Part shown: positions 34,511-43,570 of the stretch, piece by piece
Numbering within the stretch: the first letter of the stretch is position 1
How the letters are laid out: every line of letters begins with the position of its first letter
Source of the DNA: Anaerolineales bacterium
GTDB taxonomy: Bacteria > Chloroflexota > Anaerolineae > Anaerolineales > E44-bin32
Reading direction: 5' to 3'
NCBI GenBank assembly: GCA_004376465.1
Contig: SOJU01000281.1
Coordinates: 1-47,856 of the forward strand
DNA: 47,856 nucleotides
Program-made: the position numbers and the translations under genes
The notes under the pieces: generated by a model
What the model was told of the DNA's origin: nothing
The model's database searches: none
The model's input: only the letters and a program-made list of their open reading frames with translations

Positions 34511-34959
34511 TCCAGTGATTGGATCGTGATTCCTAATTGGTCCAGAATTCGTTCTTGATGAATCCACATCCGGTCCTTGTCCTGCGGGAGAATGTGGTCA
34601 AATCCTAGCAAATGCAATGTGCCATGTACGGTCAGCAACATCAGCTCGTTGTTGGTTGAGTGTTCTGCGCGCTTGGCCTGTGCTTGTGCTATCGGCACGG
34701 CAATGATGATGTCACCGAAATACATCAGGTTAAGATCCGGGTCAACCGTGCCGTCGGGGAAGGAGAGCACGTCTGTGGGGATGTCTTTACCGGAGAATTC
34801 TCGGTTTAACGTCTGCATTTGCTCTCTATCGGTAAGGACGATGGTGAGAGCGCCGCTTTCAGCTTTCTCTGCAGCCAACGCGGCTAGCGCTGAACGTTCT
34901 ACATCAGATGTATATTCGCTGTATTCACTGTTGGACTTAACATGAGCCAGATGGGTCAT
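34507..34959 (-). CDS. ybeY: Endoribonuclease YbeY
   Basis: YbeY is the zinc-dependent endoribonuclease needed for 16S rRNA 3' maturation and ribosome quality control. It has 150 residues. The zinc site HGTLHLLGFDH (H-x3-H-x5-H) is near residue 114, preceded by the conserved DVLSFP segment and GDIIIA. It begins 11 bases after pgpH and overlaps dgkA, the common gene order of this block. Confidence 0.95.
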   Translation of the reverse strand: MTHLAHVKSNSEYSEYTSDVERSALAALAAEKAESGALTIVLTDREQMQTLNREFSGKDIPTDVLSFPDGTVDPDLNLMYFGDIIIAVPIAQAQAKRAEHSTNNELMLLTVHGTLHLLGFDHILPQDKDRMWIHQERILDQLGITIQSLE

Positions 34960-34970
34960 GAGGGTTCCAT

Positions 34971-37109
34971 CTATGTGGATTGCACAGGCTGCGTATCTTC
35001 CTGGCTTTGATTGTTCTCCGCTGGTGATTTAGGGTACTGGATTCGCGGGTGATAGATGTTTGTAAGTGTCTTAACAAAGGATCGCCGAATGGTAGCTAGA
35101 TCCCGTAAAGTGAGATCCGTCTTATCGAGTTGTTTTTTTTCCATGCGGTCGCTGATTATCCACTGTACGATCTCATTGATCTCTTCTTCACTTTGGGGTT
35201 TCTTGGCCCGAACGGCAGCTTCCGCGCCATCGGCGAGCATAAGCAACGCTGTCCCTCGAGAACGTGGAACAGGTCCTTTGTAGGTGTAGTCTCGCTTATC
35301 CACTTTTTCAGTATCTCCGCCGATAGCTTCGAGTGCTTCGCGATACTGGAAGGAAACTTTCAGCGTTCCGTGATGTTCAGCGATGAAGGCTTGGATGCTC
35401 TGTGGGATACGATGTTTGCGCGCTAGAGACAAGCCTTCGGGGACGTGGGAAAGGATGATGTTAGCGCTTGTTTTCGGGTCTAACTGCTCGTGGATGTTCT
35501 GTCCGGGCACTTGATTCTCAATGAAGAATTGTGGATGAAGGGATTTCCCTACGTCATGATATTGAGCGCCAACCCGGGTGAGCAGGGCGTTCACGCCAAT
35601 CTCGCGCGCGGCTTGTTCCGCCAGGTTTGCTACTTGAAGGCTATGTTGGTAGGTGCCAGGGGCATCGCGCAGGACTTGTTGTAGGAGAGGATGGTCCGGT
35701 CTAGAGAGTTCAAGCAGCTGCAGATTCGTTGTTATGCCTAAAAGATTGCCAATGATGAGGAGTAAACCAAAGCCGAGGCTGGCAGAAAGTAAGCCACTGA
35801 CGAGCGAAGCCACTAAGATGGTTGTCTTGCCAAAGATGTCCATGGCGGGATCTGGCAGGCGGAAGATAACAATTACAAGGGCAGAACCCGTCGCGGCAGC
35901 AATCCCGGCGGTGGTGAACGAACTCAATCGTTCGGCTCTCTTTATCATCAACGAGGCCAGGATTCCACTAATGATGGCATAAAGTGCGAGTTCGAGACCA
36001 CGGGGCGCCAGGAAACCTGCTACGATCCCGATGAGGAGTGAGGTCATCACCCCCAGGCTGGGGCTAAAAAAGACTGTCACCAGAATAGGTAGAGCGGCAT
36101 ACGGGAAGATATAGGGAAACACGGTTCGACCGGGTATCAGGGCCTGCATGCTAAGGGTGATGATAATGAAGAGCAGGCTAAGCGTAAAGGCGAGATTAGC
36201 CTTGGTTATTTCCTTGGGATGTATGCGGTAGGCGAAGATCGTGAAAATACCGATTAGAAGGATGACCAATAGAGACCGAATAGCGATCTCAAGCCAAGGG
36301 TTGGGGGGCTTGAGAAGGTCATACTCTATCAGTGTTTCAATTTCAAGCGCTCCGACGACTTCTCCCCGGCTGACGATCGTCTCCCCTTCTACATAGGTTT
36401 TAATAACCGGCTCGACGGATTCTCTAGCCTCAGTTCGGGCAGCTTCCGTGGCATCAACGTTAAGAATTGCGTTATGTGTAACGAAAGCGGGGGCGAGCGC
36501 CTCGACGATCGTTGCCTGATTTTCTGGTAGGGAAATGCTCACTAATGCCGGCATGGTTCTTCTTGCTTCCTCAATACGACCCTCGCGAATTTCGTTCCGC
36601 ATGACTTGCTCAACGACGGTGAGCGTTTCAGATTTTACGGTTTGCCAGTGCAAGTCTGACAACTCTAAGATTGAAAGCGAAGTGCCGGTATCCAGGCGGA
36701 TATCGGACATTGAGCTCAAGTCGGATAGCTTCTCCTCATTTGTGGAGTAAGGATCGCTGCGGACCGAATCAATGAATGTAAGCGTAGCCTGAAGCCGTTC
36801 TAACTGCCGCCTCGTGATATTTGTGTCCGGCTGGTCATACACTTGTGCCACGCTCTCGCTGGCAGCAGATCGTTCTCGTTCTGTTAAGACATCGCTGACA
36901 TATGACAAATCATAGAGAGCATGAATATCTTGGGGGGCGACGTCGCTTACCTGCAAGCCGTATGTCTGAGCGCTGTTATTAACGGGAATAGAGAGAGCAG
37001 CGATCGTTCCAATGATTACAAAAAGTAGAATGAACCAAAGACGGGCTGCCTCTAAAGCATTCCGTAAGCGTTCTAGCGTGGTCAGGTCTGTGCGTGCAGT
37101 ATCGTCCAT
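34971..37109 (-). CDS. pgpH: Cyclic-di-AMP phosphodiesterase PgpH (7TM-HD)
   Basis: A 712-residue membrane protein that hydrolyses c-di-AMP. One N-terminal helix (about 24-43), a large extracellular 7TMR-HDED domain (about 50-265), seven membrane helices (about 275-460), and a cytoplasmic HD domain with HSLQVANLAEQAAREIG, the metal pair in YHDVGK, and AEHHGT. The ATG at 37109 overlaps the yqeY stop; a TTG one codon upstream is also possible. c-di-AMP controls osmolyte and potassium uptake; no diadenylate cyclase is in the window. Confidence 0.94.
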   Translation of the reverse strand: MDDTARTDLTTLERLRNALEAARLWFILLFVIIGTIAALSIPVNNSAQTYGLQVSDVAPQDIHALYDLSYVSDVLTERERSAASESVAQVYDQPDTNITRRQLERLQATLTFIDSVRSDPYSTNEEKLSDLSSMSDIRLDTGTSLSILELSDLHWQTVKSETLTVVEQVMRNEIREGRIEEARRTMPALVSISLPENQATIVEALAPAFVTHNAILNVDATEAARTEARESVEPVIKTYVEGETIVSRGEVVGALEIETLIEYDLLKPPNPWLEIAIRSLLVILLIGIFTIFAYRIHPKEITKANLAFTLSLLFIIITLSMQALIPGRTVFPYIFPYAALPILVTVFFSPSLGVMTSLLIGIVAGFLAPRGLELALYAIISGILASLMIKRAERLSSFTTAGIAAATGSALVIVIFRLPDPAMDIFGKTTILVASLVSGLLSASLGFGLLLIIGNLLGITTNLQLLELSRPDHPLLQQVLRDAPGTYQHSLQVANLAEQAAREIGVNALLTRVGAQYHDVGKSLHPQFFIENQVPGQNIHEQLDPKTSANIILSHVPEGLSLARKHRIPQSIQAFIAEHHGTLKVSFQYREALEAIGGDTEKVDKRDYTYKGPVPRSRGTALLMLADGAEAAVRAKKPQSEEEINEIVQWIISDRMEKKQLDKTDLTLRDLATIRRSFVKTLTNIYHPRIQYPKSPAENNQSQEDTQPVQST

Positions 37110-37567
37110 CAATCCTTCTGTGGGGGAGCGAGAAGCTCACGGACGAGGTCGCTGGCTATTTTTCCATCAGCCCGTCCTTGAATCTGAGGCATAAGGACTT
37201 TCATGACTTTGCCCATATCCTGAGGATCGGACGCGCCAACTTCCTCGATTGCTCGTTGAACGATCTCTCTGAGCTCATCGTCCCCGAGAGGTTGGGGAAG
37301 ATAAACCTGTAGAACTTCGATCTCTGCAAGCGTGGAGGCGAGGAGATCATCTCGCCCTGCTTGCTTGGCTTCTTCAATGGTCTCCTGACGGGATTTCACT
37401 TCCCGTTGGATGATTCCCAGGATGGTCGCTTCATCGAGATCGTCTTGACGTTCGATCTCGACGAGTTTAATAGCGGAAAGGACCATGCGCAAAGATCTTT
37501 TCCGTACATCATCTTTGGAGCGCATCGCTTCTTTGAGGTCTGCCTCGAGTGTCTCTTTGTTAATCAT
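37109..37567 (-). CDS. GatB/YqeY family protein
   Basis: A 152-residue alpha-helical protein of the YqeY family, related to the C-terminal tRNA-binding domain of GatB. The start at 37567 gives MINKETLEADLKEAMRSKD; KDDVRKRSLRMVLSAIK and YLPQPLGDDEL are the family's conserved stretches, and MGKVMKVLMPQIQGRADG closes it. The role is unknown. It leads the yqeY-pgpH-ybeY-dgkA operon and appears to be translated without a leader, because its -10 box ends 7 bases before the ATG. Confidence 0.93.
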   Translation of the reverse strand: MINKETLEADLKEAMRSKDDVRKRSLRMVLSAIKLVEIERQDDLDEATILGIIQREVKSRQETIEEAKQAGRDDLLASTLAEIEVLQVYLPQPLGDDELREIVQRAIEEVGASDPQDMGKVMKVLMPQIQGRADGKIASDLVRELLAPPQKD

Positions 37568-37573
37568 GCGTCC

Positions 37574-37603
37574 ATTATACCTATGGTTTTTCATCATTGT
37601 GAA
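37574..37603 (-). promoter_or_regulatory. Promoter of yqeY operon, apparently leaderless
   Basis: On the minus strand TTCACA (37603-37598), 18-base spacer, then a perfect TATAAT (37579-37574). Only 6 bases separate the -10 box from the ATG (37567), so transcription should start at or next to the first base of the start codon. No ribosome-binding site could be transcribed. Confidence 0.7.
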
Positions 37604-37806
37604 GGCTTGTGCGGGTTTCTTATTTATTTGCGCATAGCCATATATGGGTTTCTTTGGATTACAGAGCGCTGTTTTACAGGCTCGTATACAGCTGATAATC
37701 GCGAAGTTGACGCATTGATGTTTAAGAAGACGGTATCATGAAATGGTCTAGCCATAATATTCAGAAAGAGCGTGAACGCCGCGGGAAAAATGGAGGTTAA
37801 TCTAAG

Positions 37807-37846
37807 CAAAAAAAATCCAGTCAAATTGGAAATCTTCCGCGGAAGA
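37807..37846 (-). terminator. Possible mtaB terminator
   Basis: Just after the mtaB stop the minus strand has a perfect 14-bp palindrome (TCTTCCGCGGAAGA, 37846-37833). An 8-base T run follows 18 bases later. The distance between palindrome and T run is longer than usual, so this is tentative. The remaining gap up to yqeY shows no gene. Confidence 0.35.
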
Positions 37847-37850
37847 CTAT

Positions 37851-39140
37851 TCACGCGCTGCGGTTCGCGATGATTCGCCCCTGCAAATCTCCTTTTGCAG
37901 GACGGATGATTTCCACATCTGAGATCTGATTCCAGCGGTCTTCGTCGTCGCTCGCTTTTATCCGCAGGTAATTTCCTGTCAATCCAGAAAGCTGCCAGCC
38001 AGCCTCTCCGAGGTCCGTGGTGCTCTCCCAGAGAACGGGCAAGATTTGCCCGATAAATAAGTGGCGATAACACTCTGCAGATCGTGTGAATGCCGCTCTC
38101 ATAACCGCACTGCGTTCACGGCGTACAGAACTTGGGACGACATGATCGAAACTGTAAGCTGGAGTGCCCTCACGTTCGGAGTAAGTGAACACATGACCGC
38201 CAGCAAAATTCATCGCCTCAACAAAGGCAAGACTATCATCGAACTCCTCTTCTGTTTCACCAGGGAAACCGACGATGATATCCGTTGTGATCGCAACATC
38301 TGGGATCGCTTCCCGGGCTGCCGTGATCAGTTTCGAGTAATCATCCTGCGATGTTTTCCTTGCCATGCGGCGAAGTGTGGCATCCGAACCGGATTGCAGA
38401 GGAAGATGCAGGTGACGGCAAAGCCTGGTATCTTGCCAGAGTGAGAAGAAGTTGGCATCTAGGTTCCAGGGCTCAAGAGAGGACAGCCGAAAGCGTGGAA
38501 TGTCCGTCTTTTTTAATATGAGCTGGATCAGGTCTCGTAAACTATTGCCTTGGCCCAGGTCTTTTCCCCAGGATCCAAGATGAACGCCGCAGAGCACAAT
38601 CTCTTGGCTCCCTCCTCGGAGAGCGGCGTGGACCTCCCTTAATACCGTTGCTGTTGGGATGCTTAATGCCGAGCCGCGCGCCACAGTCGTAACGCAGAAT
38701 GCACAACGATTATTACAGCCATCCTGGACCTTAATGAACGCCCTCGTTCGCATTCTCGATCCGGGAAGTGGTTCGCGTTGAAGCGGCTCCCGATTAAATA
38801 GCTCGGGCGGTTGGCTAAGGATGTCTGCGACCAGACGGCTCTTGTCATCGTTTTTCACAACGCGTGTGACTTTTGGAAGCTCGAGGGCGCTATGTTCTTC
38901 CAGTGTAGCCCAGCACCCTGTGAGGATGATTTGATCGACTCCTGCTCTCGCAGCCTGACGTGTTTTCTGTCTTGAATCCGCGTCCGCTCGCCGAGTAACA
39001 GTACAGGTATTGATCACCGCCAGATCGGCCTGAGCCGGATCGCCAACGAGTTCACACCCTGCCAGCCGGAAATCGCGGCCGATGCGCTCTATCTCACTTT
39101 GATTTAGACGGCAGCCAATGCTGTCGAGAAACACTTTCAT
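37851..39140 (-). CDS. mtaB: tRNA t6A37 methylthiotransferase MtaB
   Basis: This radical SAM enzyme converts t6A37 to ms2t6A37 in tRNAs reading ANN codons. Its 429 residues show the three-domain methylthiotransferase layout. The N-terminal UPF0004 domain has cluster cysteines in IGCRLNQSE (C10), INTCTVT and LTGCWAT. The radical SAM motif is DGCNNRCAFC with C-x3-C-x2-C, followed by LGSWGKDLG, HLPLQSGSD and FPGETEEEF. The C-terminal TRAM domain binds tRNA. It lies 18 bases after the lipoprotein gene. Confidence 0.93.
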   Translation of the reverse strand: MKVFLDSIGCRLNQSEIERIGRDFRLAGCELVGDPAQADLAVINTCTVTRRADADSRQKTRQAARAGVDQIILTGCWATLEEHSALELPKVTRVVKNDDKSRLVADILSQPPELFNREPLQREPLPGSRMRTRAFIKVQDGCNNRCAFCVTTVARGSALSIPTATVLREVHAALRGGSQEIVLCGVHLGSWGKDLGQGNSLRDLIQLILKKTDIPRFRLSSLEPWNLDANFFSLWQDTRLCRHLHLPLQSGSDATLRRMARKTSQDDYSKLITAAREAIPDVAITTDIIVGFPGETEEEFDDSLAFVEAMNFAGGHVFTYSEREGTPAYSFDHVVPSSVRRERSAVMRAAFTRSAECYRHLFIGQILPVLWESTTDLGEAGWQLSGLTGNYLRIKASDDEDRWNQISDVEIIRPAKGDLQGRIIANRSA

Positions 39141-39158
39141 GGATGGTTTTAAGCAACC

Positions 39159-39800
39159 TCAGGGTTGTACAGTAGAGAAATTATCAAAACGAATCTCGAC
39201 GCCGGGGTCTGCGTACGTGCCGGCGATCAACCCCACGTCGCCCGAGCGTATATCTTCAACGATGGCCTCAGCCACACGTGAGTTGTTCACATATAAGATC
39301 AGGCGATCCCCGACACACTCTGCCTGGATGAAAATCCCCTCATCCCCCTTATGTACGGCATCTGTCGGGAGTAGGGATTCATCGCTTAAGAGTGTTTTCT
39401 CGCCATCTACATAGTGCCCGATGCCGGCGAAACCATCGCTTGAAATGAGGAAGAAGATGAAATTGCTCGGATTCTCATATCTACAGATCACGCCGAAGGC
39501 ATTATCTTCCGGTCCCTTAACTCTTTCGGCCTCGACGCTTATCCAAACATCTTGGAAAGATAACTTGGGCAGGCTCCAGGCGACGGTTTTCGGAGCAAAA
39601 ATCTCAATGTGATATTGGCCATCCTGGTAATCTGCTCGATAGACATCATCCTGGTACCGGTCCCAGCCGCTTGAAGTACGAGAGAAGTCGTCTTGGAATA
39701 GAACTTCGCCCGGACCAGCTGGAGGATACAGCCAATTGCATCCTCCAAGGAAGATTGAGAAAACCGCGATCAGGCTCGCGGTGACGGAGATTCTTCGCAT
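39159..39800 (-). CDS. Lipoprotein with LamG/concanavalin-like beta-sandwich
   Basis: A 213-residue lipoprotein: the signal peptide ends FLGGC with lipidated Cys21. The mature domain begins FQDDFSRTSSGWDRYQDD and continues as alternating strands to GVEIRFDNFSTVQP, the layout of carbohydrate-binding-type jelly rolls (3-keto-disaccharide hydrolase/LamG-like). Catalytic residues are not recognised, so binding rather than hydrolysis is more likely. The start at 39800 is chosen over an upstream ATG because it places the signal peptide correctly. It lies between the TPR gene and mtaB on the same strand. Confidence 0.75.
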   Translation of the reverse strand: MRRISVTASLIAVFSIFLGGCNWLYPPAGPGEVLFQDDFSRTSSGWDRYQDDVYRADYQDGQYHIEIFAPKTVAWSLPKLSFQDVWISVEAERVKGPEDNAFGVICRYENPSNFIFFLISSDGFAGIGHYVDGEKTLLSDESLLPTDAVHKGDEGIFIQAECVGDRLILYVNNSRVAEAIVEDIRSGDVGLIAGTYADPGVEIRFDNFSTVQP

Positions 39801-39867
39801 TATTATCACGTTTCTTTCACCTAGGCGCATTCTAGCACAGCCTATTCAATTGCAACGAGCGACAATT

Positions 39868-41286
39868 TTAACGAACAGCCAATTCAAGCCAGCGTTTTGC
39901 GAGAACTTGATAAGGGCCAGGTGTGTTCAGAGAGGAGGCAAGTTGCATGGCAGCCCATGCCCCATTTCGGTTCCCCTGGGCGTCGAATAACAAACCCAGA
40001 TAGTACTGAGTCTGTGCGTTAGATGGATCCAATGTAATGGCTCGCCAGAGAAGGCGTTCTGCCAGAATGTGGTTGCCGAGCAGAAAATGGGTGTAGGCCA
40101 GTTCGACAAGAGGGGCTGTTTCTCTTGTGCTTAATGCAACTGCATTTCGAGCCGCAGGAAGCGCAAGAGTTTGGATATCTACATCATATTGATTGGAGAA
40201 TCTCGCCAGCAAGAGCCAGAAGGCGGGATTTTTTGGATCGAGGTCCGCGGCCTGGCGGTAGGCAGCGGATGCAGCCACTAAATCTCCAAGCCCAATATAT
40301 ACCTCACCTAATTGTGCAGCAATGGCCGGGTTGAGCGGGTCGAGTTGAGCAGCAATGGTCAAGGCATCTCTCGCCTGTTCCTCCTCACCTACATTGAGCC
40401 AATGAAGGGCTAGAAAGACATGCGGTAGGGATTGGTCAGGCAGTGCGTCGGTAGCGGCAAGCAGATCATCCAACCCGTTCTGCCCTATTTGGTCTTTTGA
40501 TAAACCCAGATAGGCACGAGCCTCATGGATATCGGGGTTAATTTCCAGCAATCTTTCGAGAGAGAACATCGCCAATTTCCACCTGCCGTGTCGGGCGAAG
40601 ATTTGCCCCACTTGTGCCAGAGTGTAAGTAGGAGTCGGTTCGTCGTCAGAACTCTCGATTGCCAGAATGAGATCGATTGCAAGCGGAGGTGTTCGATCTG
40701 CTCTTTTAGCGAGCGCATGAAGTAGAGGCAGAGAATCCACGGGCGCCAAAGCCGCTTTCGCATACGCGTAAGCCTCCTCCGTCTCAGGATTGAGCGATGT
40801 CGTCTTGGCCAGCACCTCAAAGATCGTAAGTGCCTCGTCGAGATCGTTGGAAGCAAGGCGTTCTAATGCAAGGTGCTCGATATCCGAGATCGATTCCGGG
40901 CAATCTATGATCAGGCCTTGCCAGGCGTTGTCTAACCCAGCAGTCTCTCCGGCGCGGATGTTTACTCTTTGACGGAGGCAATAGGCTTCCTGGCTCTGCA
41001 AGTTGTGGGCTTCTAGCGCGTCTAAATGAGCGCTGGCTGTACCCAAATCATCGATATCTAAAGCCAGCTCGGCAACTTTCAGGTGCAATCCCGCAAGTGC
41101 TTTCTCAAACTTCATCGCATATTCGAGCTGCTCGATGGCGATCTCGAGATTCCCAGCCTTAAGGTTTGCCTGTGCAGTTTGCAGGGGATGGAGTAAGGGT
41201 TGCGCTATCGGTGATGGCGAGAGCACAAGGAGAAGAAGGATCGTGATGGTCAGCGCTTGCCAATGCCGGCGGATTTTTTCAAGCAT
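39868..41286 (-). CDS. TPR-repeat protein with N-terminal membrane anchor
   Basis: A 472-residue protein with an N-terminal hydrophobic segment (about 10-24; uncleaved anchor or signal peptide), then tetratricopeptide repeats over most of the length. The C-terminal ones are clearest: AAQLGEVYIGLGDLVAASAAYRQAADLDPKNPAFW and QYYLGLLFDAQGNRNGAW. TPRs mediate protein contacts; the partner is not known. It likely faces the outside of the cell. It heads a minus-strand group with the lipoprotein gene (67-base gap) and mtaB. Confidence 0.82.
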   Translation of the reverse strand: MLEKIRRHWQALTITILLLLVLSPSPIAQPLLHPLQTAQANLKAGNLEIAIEQLEYAMKFEKALAGLHLKVAELALDIDDLGTASAHLDALEAHNLQSQEAYCLRQRVNIRAGETAGLDNAWQGLIIDCPESISDIEHLALERLASNDLDEALTIFEVLAKTTSLNPETEEAYAYAKAALAPVDSLPLLHALAKRADRTPPLAIDLILAIESSDDEPTPTYTLAQVGQIFARHGRWKLAMFSLERLLEINPDIHEARAYLGLSKDQIGQNGLDDLLAATDALPDQSLPHVFLALHWLNVGEEEQARDALTIAAQLDPLNPAIAAQLGEVYIGLGDLVAASAAYRQAADLDPKNPAFWLLLARFSNQYDVDIQTLALPAARNAVALSTRETAPLVELAYTHFLLGNHILAERLLWRAITLDPSNAQTQYYLGLLFDAQGNRNGAWAAMQLASSLNTPGPYQVLAKRWLELAVR

Positions 41287-41312
41287 GATTAATCCCATTG
41301 TATTACGGGTGA

Positions 41313-41318
41313 ATTATA
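41313..41318 (-). promoter_or_regulatory. Possible -10 box of the TPR gene
   Basis: A perfect TATAAT on the minus strand, 26 bases before the start codon of the TPR gene. No good -35 is visible at 16-18 bases. The site lies in the 226-base divergent region shared with the acyl-CoA dehydrogenase promoter. Confidence 0.35.
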
Positions 41319-41454
41319 GACCGAGATAAGGAGAGCGGATATTTCTTCCGTTTACCGTTAAGGGTTGAAACAAATGAAGTGAGGCCTAAATGGGATGAAC
41401 CTCCCGCTGTGGTGTGATAATGGGCACTAAAACGCTGCGAATCCACCAGATAGG

Positions 41455-41483
41455 TTGTCTCGCCCAGTTTGAGCGTCTATAAT
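41455..41483 (+). promoter_or_regulatory. Promoter of the acyl-CoA dehydrogenase-ETF genes
   Basis: TTGTCT (41455-41460), 17-base spacer, perfect TATAAT (41478-41483). The start codon at 41513 follows CCGGAGGT at normal distance. Confidence 0.75.
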
Positions 41484-41512
41484 CGAGACACGTTTTTCCG
41501 GAGGTAGTGTGG

Positions 41513-42721
41513 ATGGATTTTCGTCTCACGACGGAACATGAGATGGTACAGAAAATGGTGCGCGATTTCGCCCGTAAGGAGGTCGCGCCCACCATTAAAG
41601 AAGCCGACCGGAAACAAGAAATGACCGCTCACGTCCTGCCCAGGATGGGGGAGTTGGGCATCCTTGGCATATGCATCCCGGTGCGCTACGGTGGGCAAGG
41701 GATGGACTATATATCATTGGGTTTGGCAAGCGAAGAACTTGAAGTGATTGATACCACTTTGCGAGTGGTGATGTCTGTTCACAATGGTTTAGCTAGTATG
41801 ACTCTCTTCCAGTGGGGTACTGAGGAACAAAAAGAGAAGTATCTTGCCCCCCTAGCACGTGGGGAGAAGATTGGCTGTGGGGCGTTCTCAGAGCCCGGCG
41901 CTGGTTCGGATTTTGCGAATATACTGATGACGGGCAAGCGGGATGGAGATGAGTACATCCTGAACGGCGAGAAGATGTGGATCTCACTCGCAACCAAAGC
42001 GGATTTTGCAGTCGTAACGGTTCGAACAAAGTCTGATGTAGCGAAACCCAGCGAGGGGCTTACTGCATATATTGTTGAGCTGGATCGACCTGGGGTTTCA
42101 CGCGGGGATATCCATGGGAAGCTAGGCGTGCGTGCTGGGTCAACAGGATGGATTTCATTTCAGGATGTGCGTGTGCCGCTTGAGAATCGAATTGGGGAAG
42201 AGGGCGAGGGATTCAAAGTCACGATGACAGCTTTCGACCATGGTCGGTACACGGTTGCCGCAGGCGCGACAGGATTAATTCGTGCATCCCTCGAAGCCAG
42301 TGTGGCGTACGCAAAAGAGCGAAGCTCCTTTGGAAAACCAATCGCTCGCCATCAACTCATCCAGGAGAAGATCGCACGCATGGCGCGCGATTATGAAATC
42401 GCGCGTTTACTTTATTTGAGAGCCGGTTGGATGAAGAACGAGGGAGTGCGCAATACCTTTGAGACCTCCATCGCAAAACACTTCGCAACGGATGCATCTT
42501 TTCATGCCGCATCTGAAGCCATTCAGATCCATGGGGCATATGGATTCAGTGATGAATACGATGTGGAGCGATTCATGCGCAATGCGCGCGGGGCTATGAT
42601 TTATGAGGGCAGCAGCGAAATCCAGTCTTTAATCCAGGCAGATTACGCGTTGGGGTATCGCAAAGATAAAGCAGTCCGATGTGAGCTTCCGGCGTATGAC
42701 TCGCAAGCGTGGCAGTCATAG
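41513..42721 (+). CDS. Acyl-CoA dehydrogenase
   Basis: A 402-residue FAD enzyme introducing an alpha-beta double bond into acyl-CoA and passing electrons to ETF. The GTG at 41507 is also in frame, but the ATG at 41513 gives MDFRLTTEHEMVQ, the usual N-terminus. AFSEPGAGSDFAN and MWISLATKADFAVV bind FAD, RSSFGKPIARHQ lies in the C-terminal helical domain, and IYEGSSEIQ holds the catalytic Glu typical of short- and medium-chain enzymes. Chain length specificity is not readable. etfB-etfA follow 66 bases downstream and should supply the acceptor. Confidence 0.93.
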   Translation: MDFRLTTEHEMVQKMVRDFARKEVAPTIKEADRKQEMTAHVLPRMGELGILGICIPVRYGGQGMDYISLGLASEELEVIDTTLRVVMSVHNGLASMTLFQWGTEEQKEKYLAPLARGEKIGCGAFSEPGAGSDFANILMTGKRDGDEYILNGEKMWISLATKADFAVVTVRTKSDVAKPSEGLTAYIVELDRPGVSRGDIHGKLGVRAGSTGWISFQDVRVPLENRIGEEGEGFKVTMTAFDHGRYTVAAGATGLIRASLEASVAYAKERSSFGKPIARHQLIQEKIARMARDYEIARLLYLRAGWMKNEGVRNTFETSIAKHFATDASFHAASEAIQIHGAYGFSDEYDVERFMRNARGAMIYEGSSEIQSLIQADYALGYRKDKAVRCELPAYDSQAWQS

Positions 42722-42787
42722 GCAATCGACAAGCTCCTGTTAAGACGTGAGATCGTGGAAAAACATTTCTAAGATAAGGAGGAACCC

Positions 42788-43570
42788 TTGAATATCGTTG
42801 TCTGTGTAAAACAAACTCCCGATACAGCCGCAACGGTCACCGTTGAAGACGGGAAAATATCCTGGGGGGATGCACCCTTGGTGTTAAATCCCTGGGATGA
42901 ATTTGCCGTCGAAGAGGCTCTGCGCTTGAAGGAAGCGCATGGTGGTGAAGTTACGGCGATCAGCCTTGGCCCTGAAGATGCCAAGGAAGCTCTTAAACAA
43001 TCGCTGGCGATGGGATGTGAGAACGCAATCCTTGTGAGCGACCCTTCATTTGCCGGCCTCGATTCACTGCAAGTCTCCAAAGTACTTGCAGCGGCAATTG
43101 AGAAAGTCGGCGAGGTGGACCTCGTCTTCTTCGGCAGATCCTCGGTAGATACCGATTCGGGCATAACCGGTTCGCAAGTCGCACGTCGATTGGGCTGGCC
43201 AGCGTTATCGCTCGTTGCGGTGATTAATTCCCTGGATCCTGAAAGCAAACGATTAGAAGTCGAGCGGATGTTGGATGAAACCCGGCAGCAGGTCGCGGCT
43301 TCATTCCCCGCCGTAATCTCCGTCGTTAAGGAGATCAATGAACCCCGATATCCATCCTTCATGGGGATTCGTAAAGCATCGAAAGCGGAGATTCCGATCT
43401 GGTCCGCAGCAGAGTTAGGTCTCGAAGGGGACTTGGAGTCGGCACTTACCTGGCCTGATGTTTATGCTATACCGAAAGTCGAGACTGAATGTGAATTCAT
43501 AGAGGGGGAAACCCCTGAGGAGATCGCTGCGAAGCTAGTTGATCGCCTAATAGAAGAGAAGGTGGTCTGA
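42788..43570 (+). CDS. etfB: Electron transfer flavoprotein beta subunit
   Basis: A 260-residue ETF beta subunit that accepts electrons from the dehydrogenase together with EtfA. It uses a TTG start behind AAGGAGG. MNIVVCVKQTPDT and NPWDEFAVEEALRLKE are family motifs; AIEKVGEVDLVFFGRSSVDTDSG is the nucleotide-binding region, and SFPAVISVVKEINEPRYPS closes it. The stop overlaps the etfA start (TGATG). Confidence 0.94.
   Translation: MNIVVCVKQTPDTAATVTVEDGKISWGDAPLVLNPWDEFAVEEALRLKEAHGGEVTAISLGPEDAKEALKQSLAMGCENAILVSDPSFAGLDSLQVSKVLAAAIEKVGEVDLVFFGRSSVDTDSGITGSQVARRLGWPALSLVAVINSLDPESKRLEVERMLDETRQQVAASFPAVISVVKEINEPRYPSFMGIRKASKAEIPIWSAAELGLEGDLESALTWPDVYAIPKVETECEFIEGETPEEIAAKLVDRLIEEKVV

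Noticed and set aside
37624..38073. 149-residue minus-strand frame upstream of yqeY (a ribosomal protein S21 gene was considered)
   Set aside because: It overlaps mtaB extensively in another frame, and its free part shows no S21-like basic helix or any known domain.
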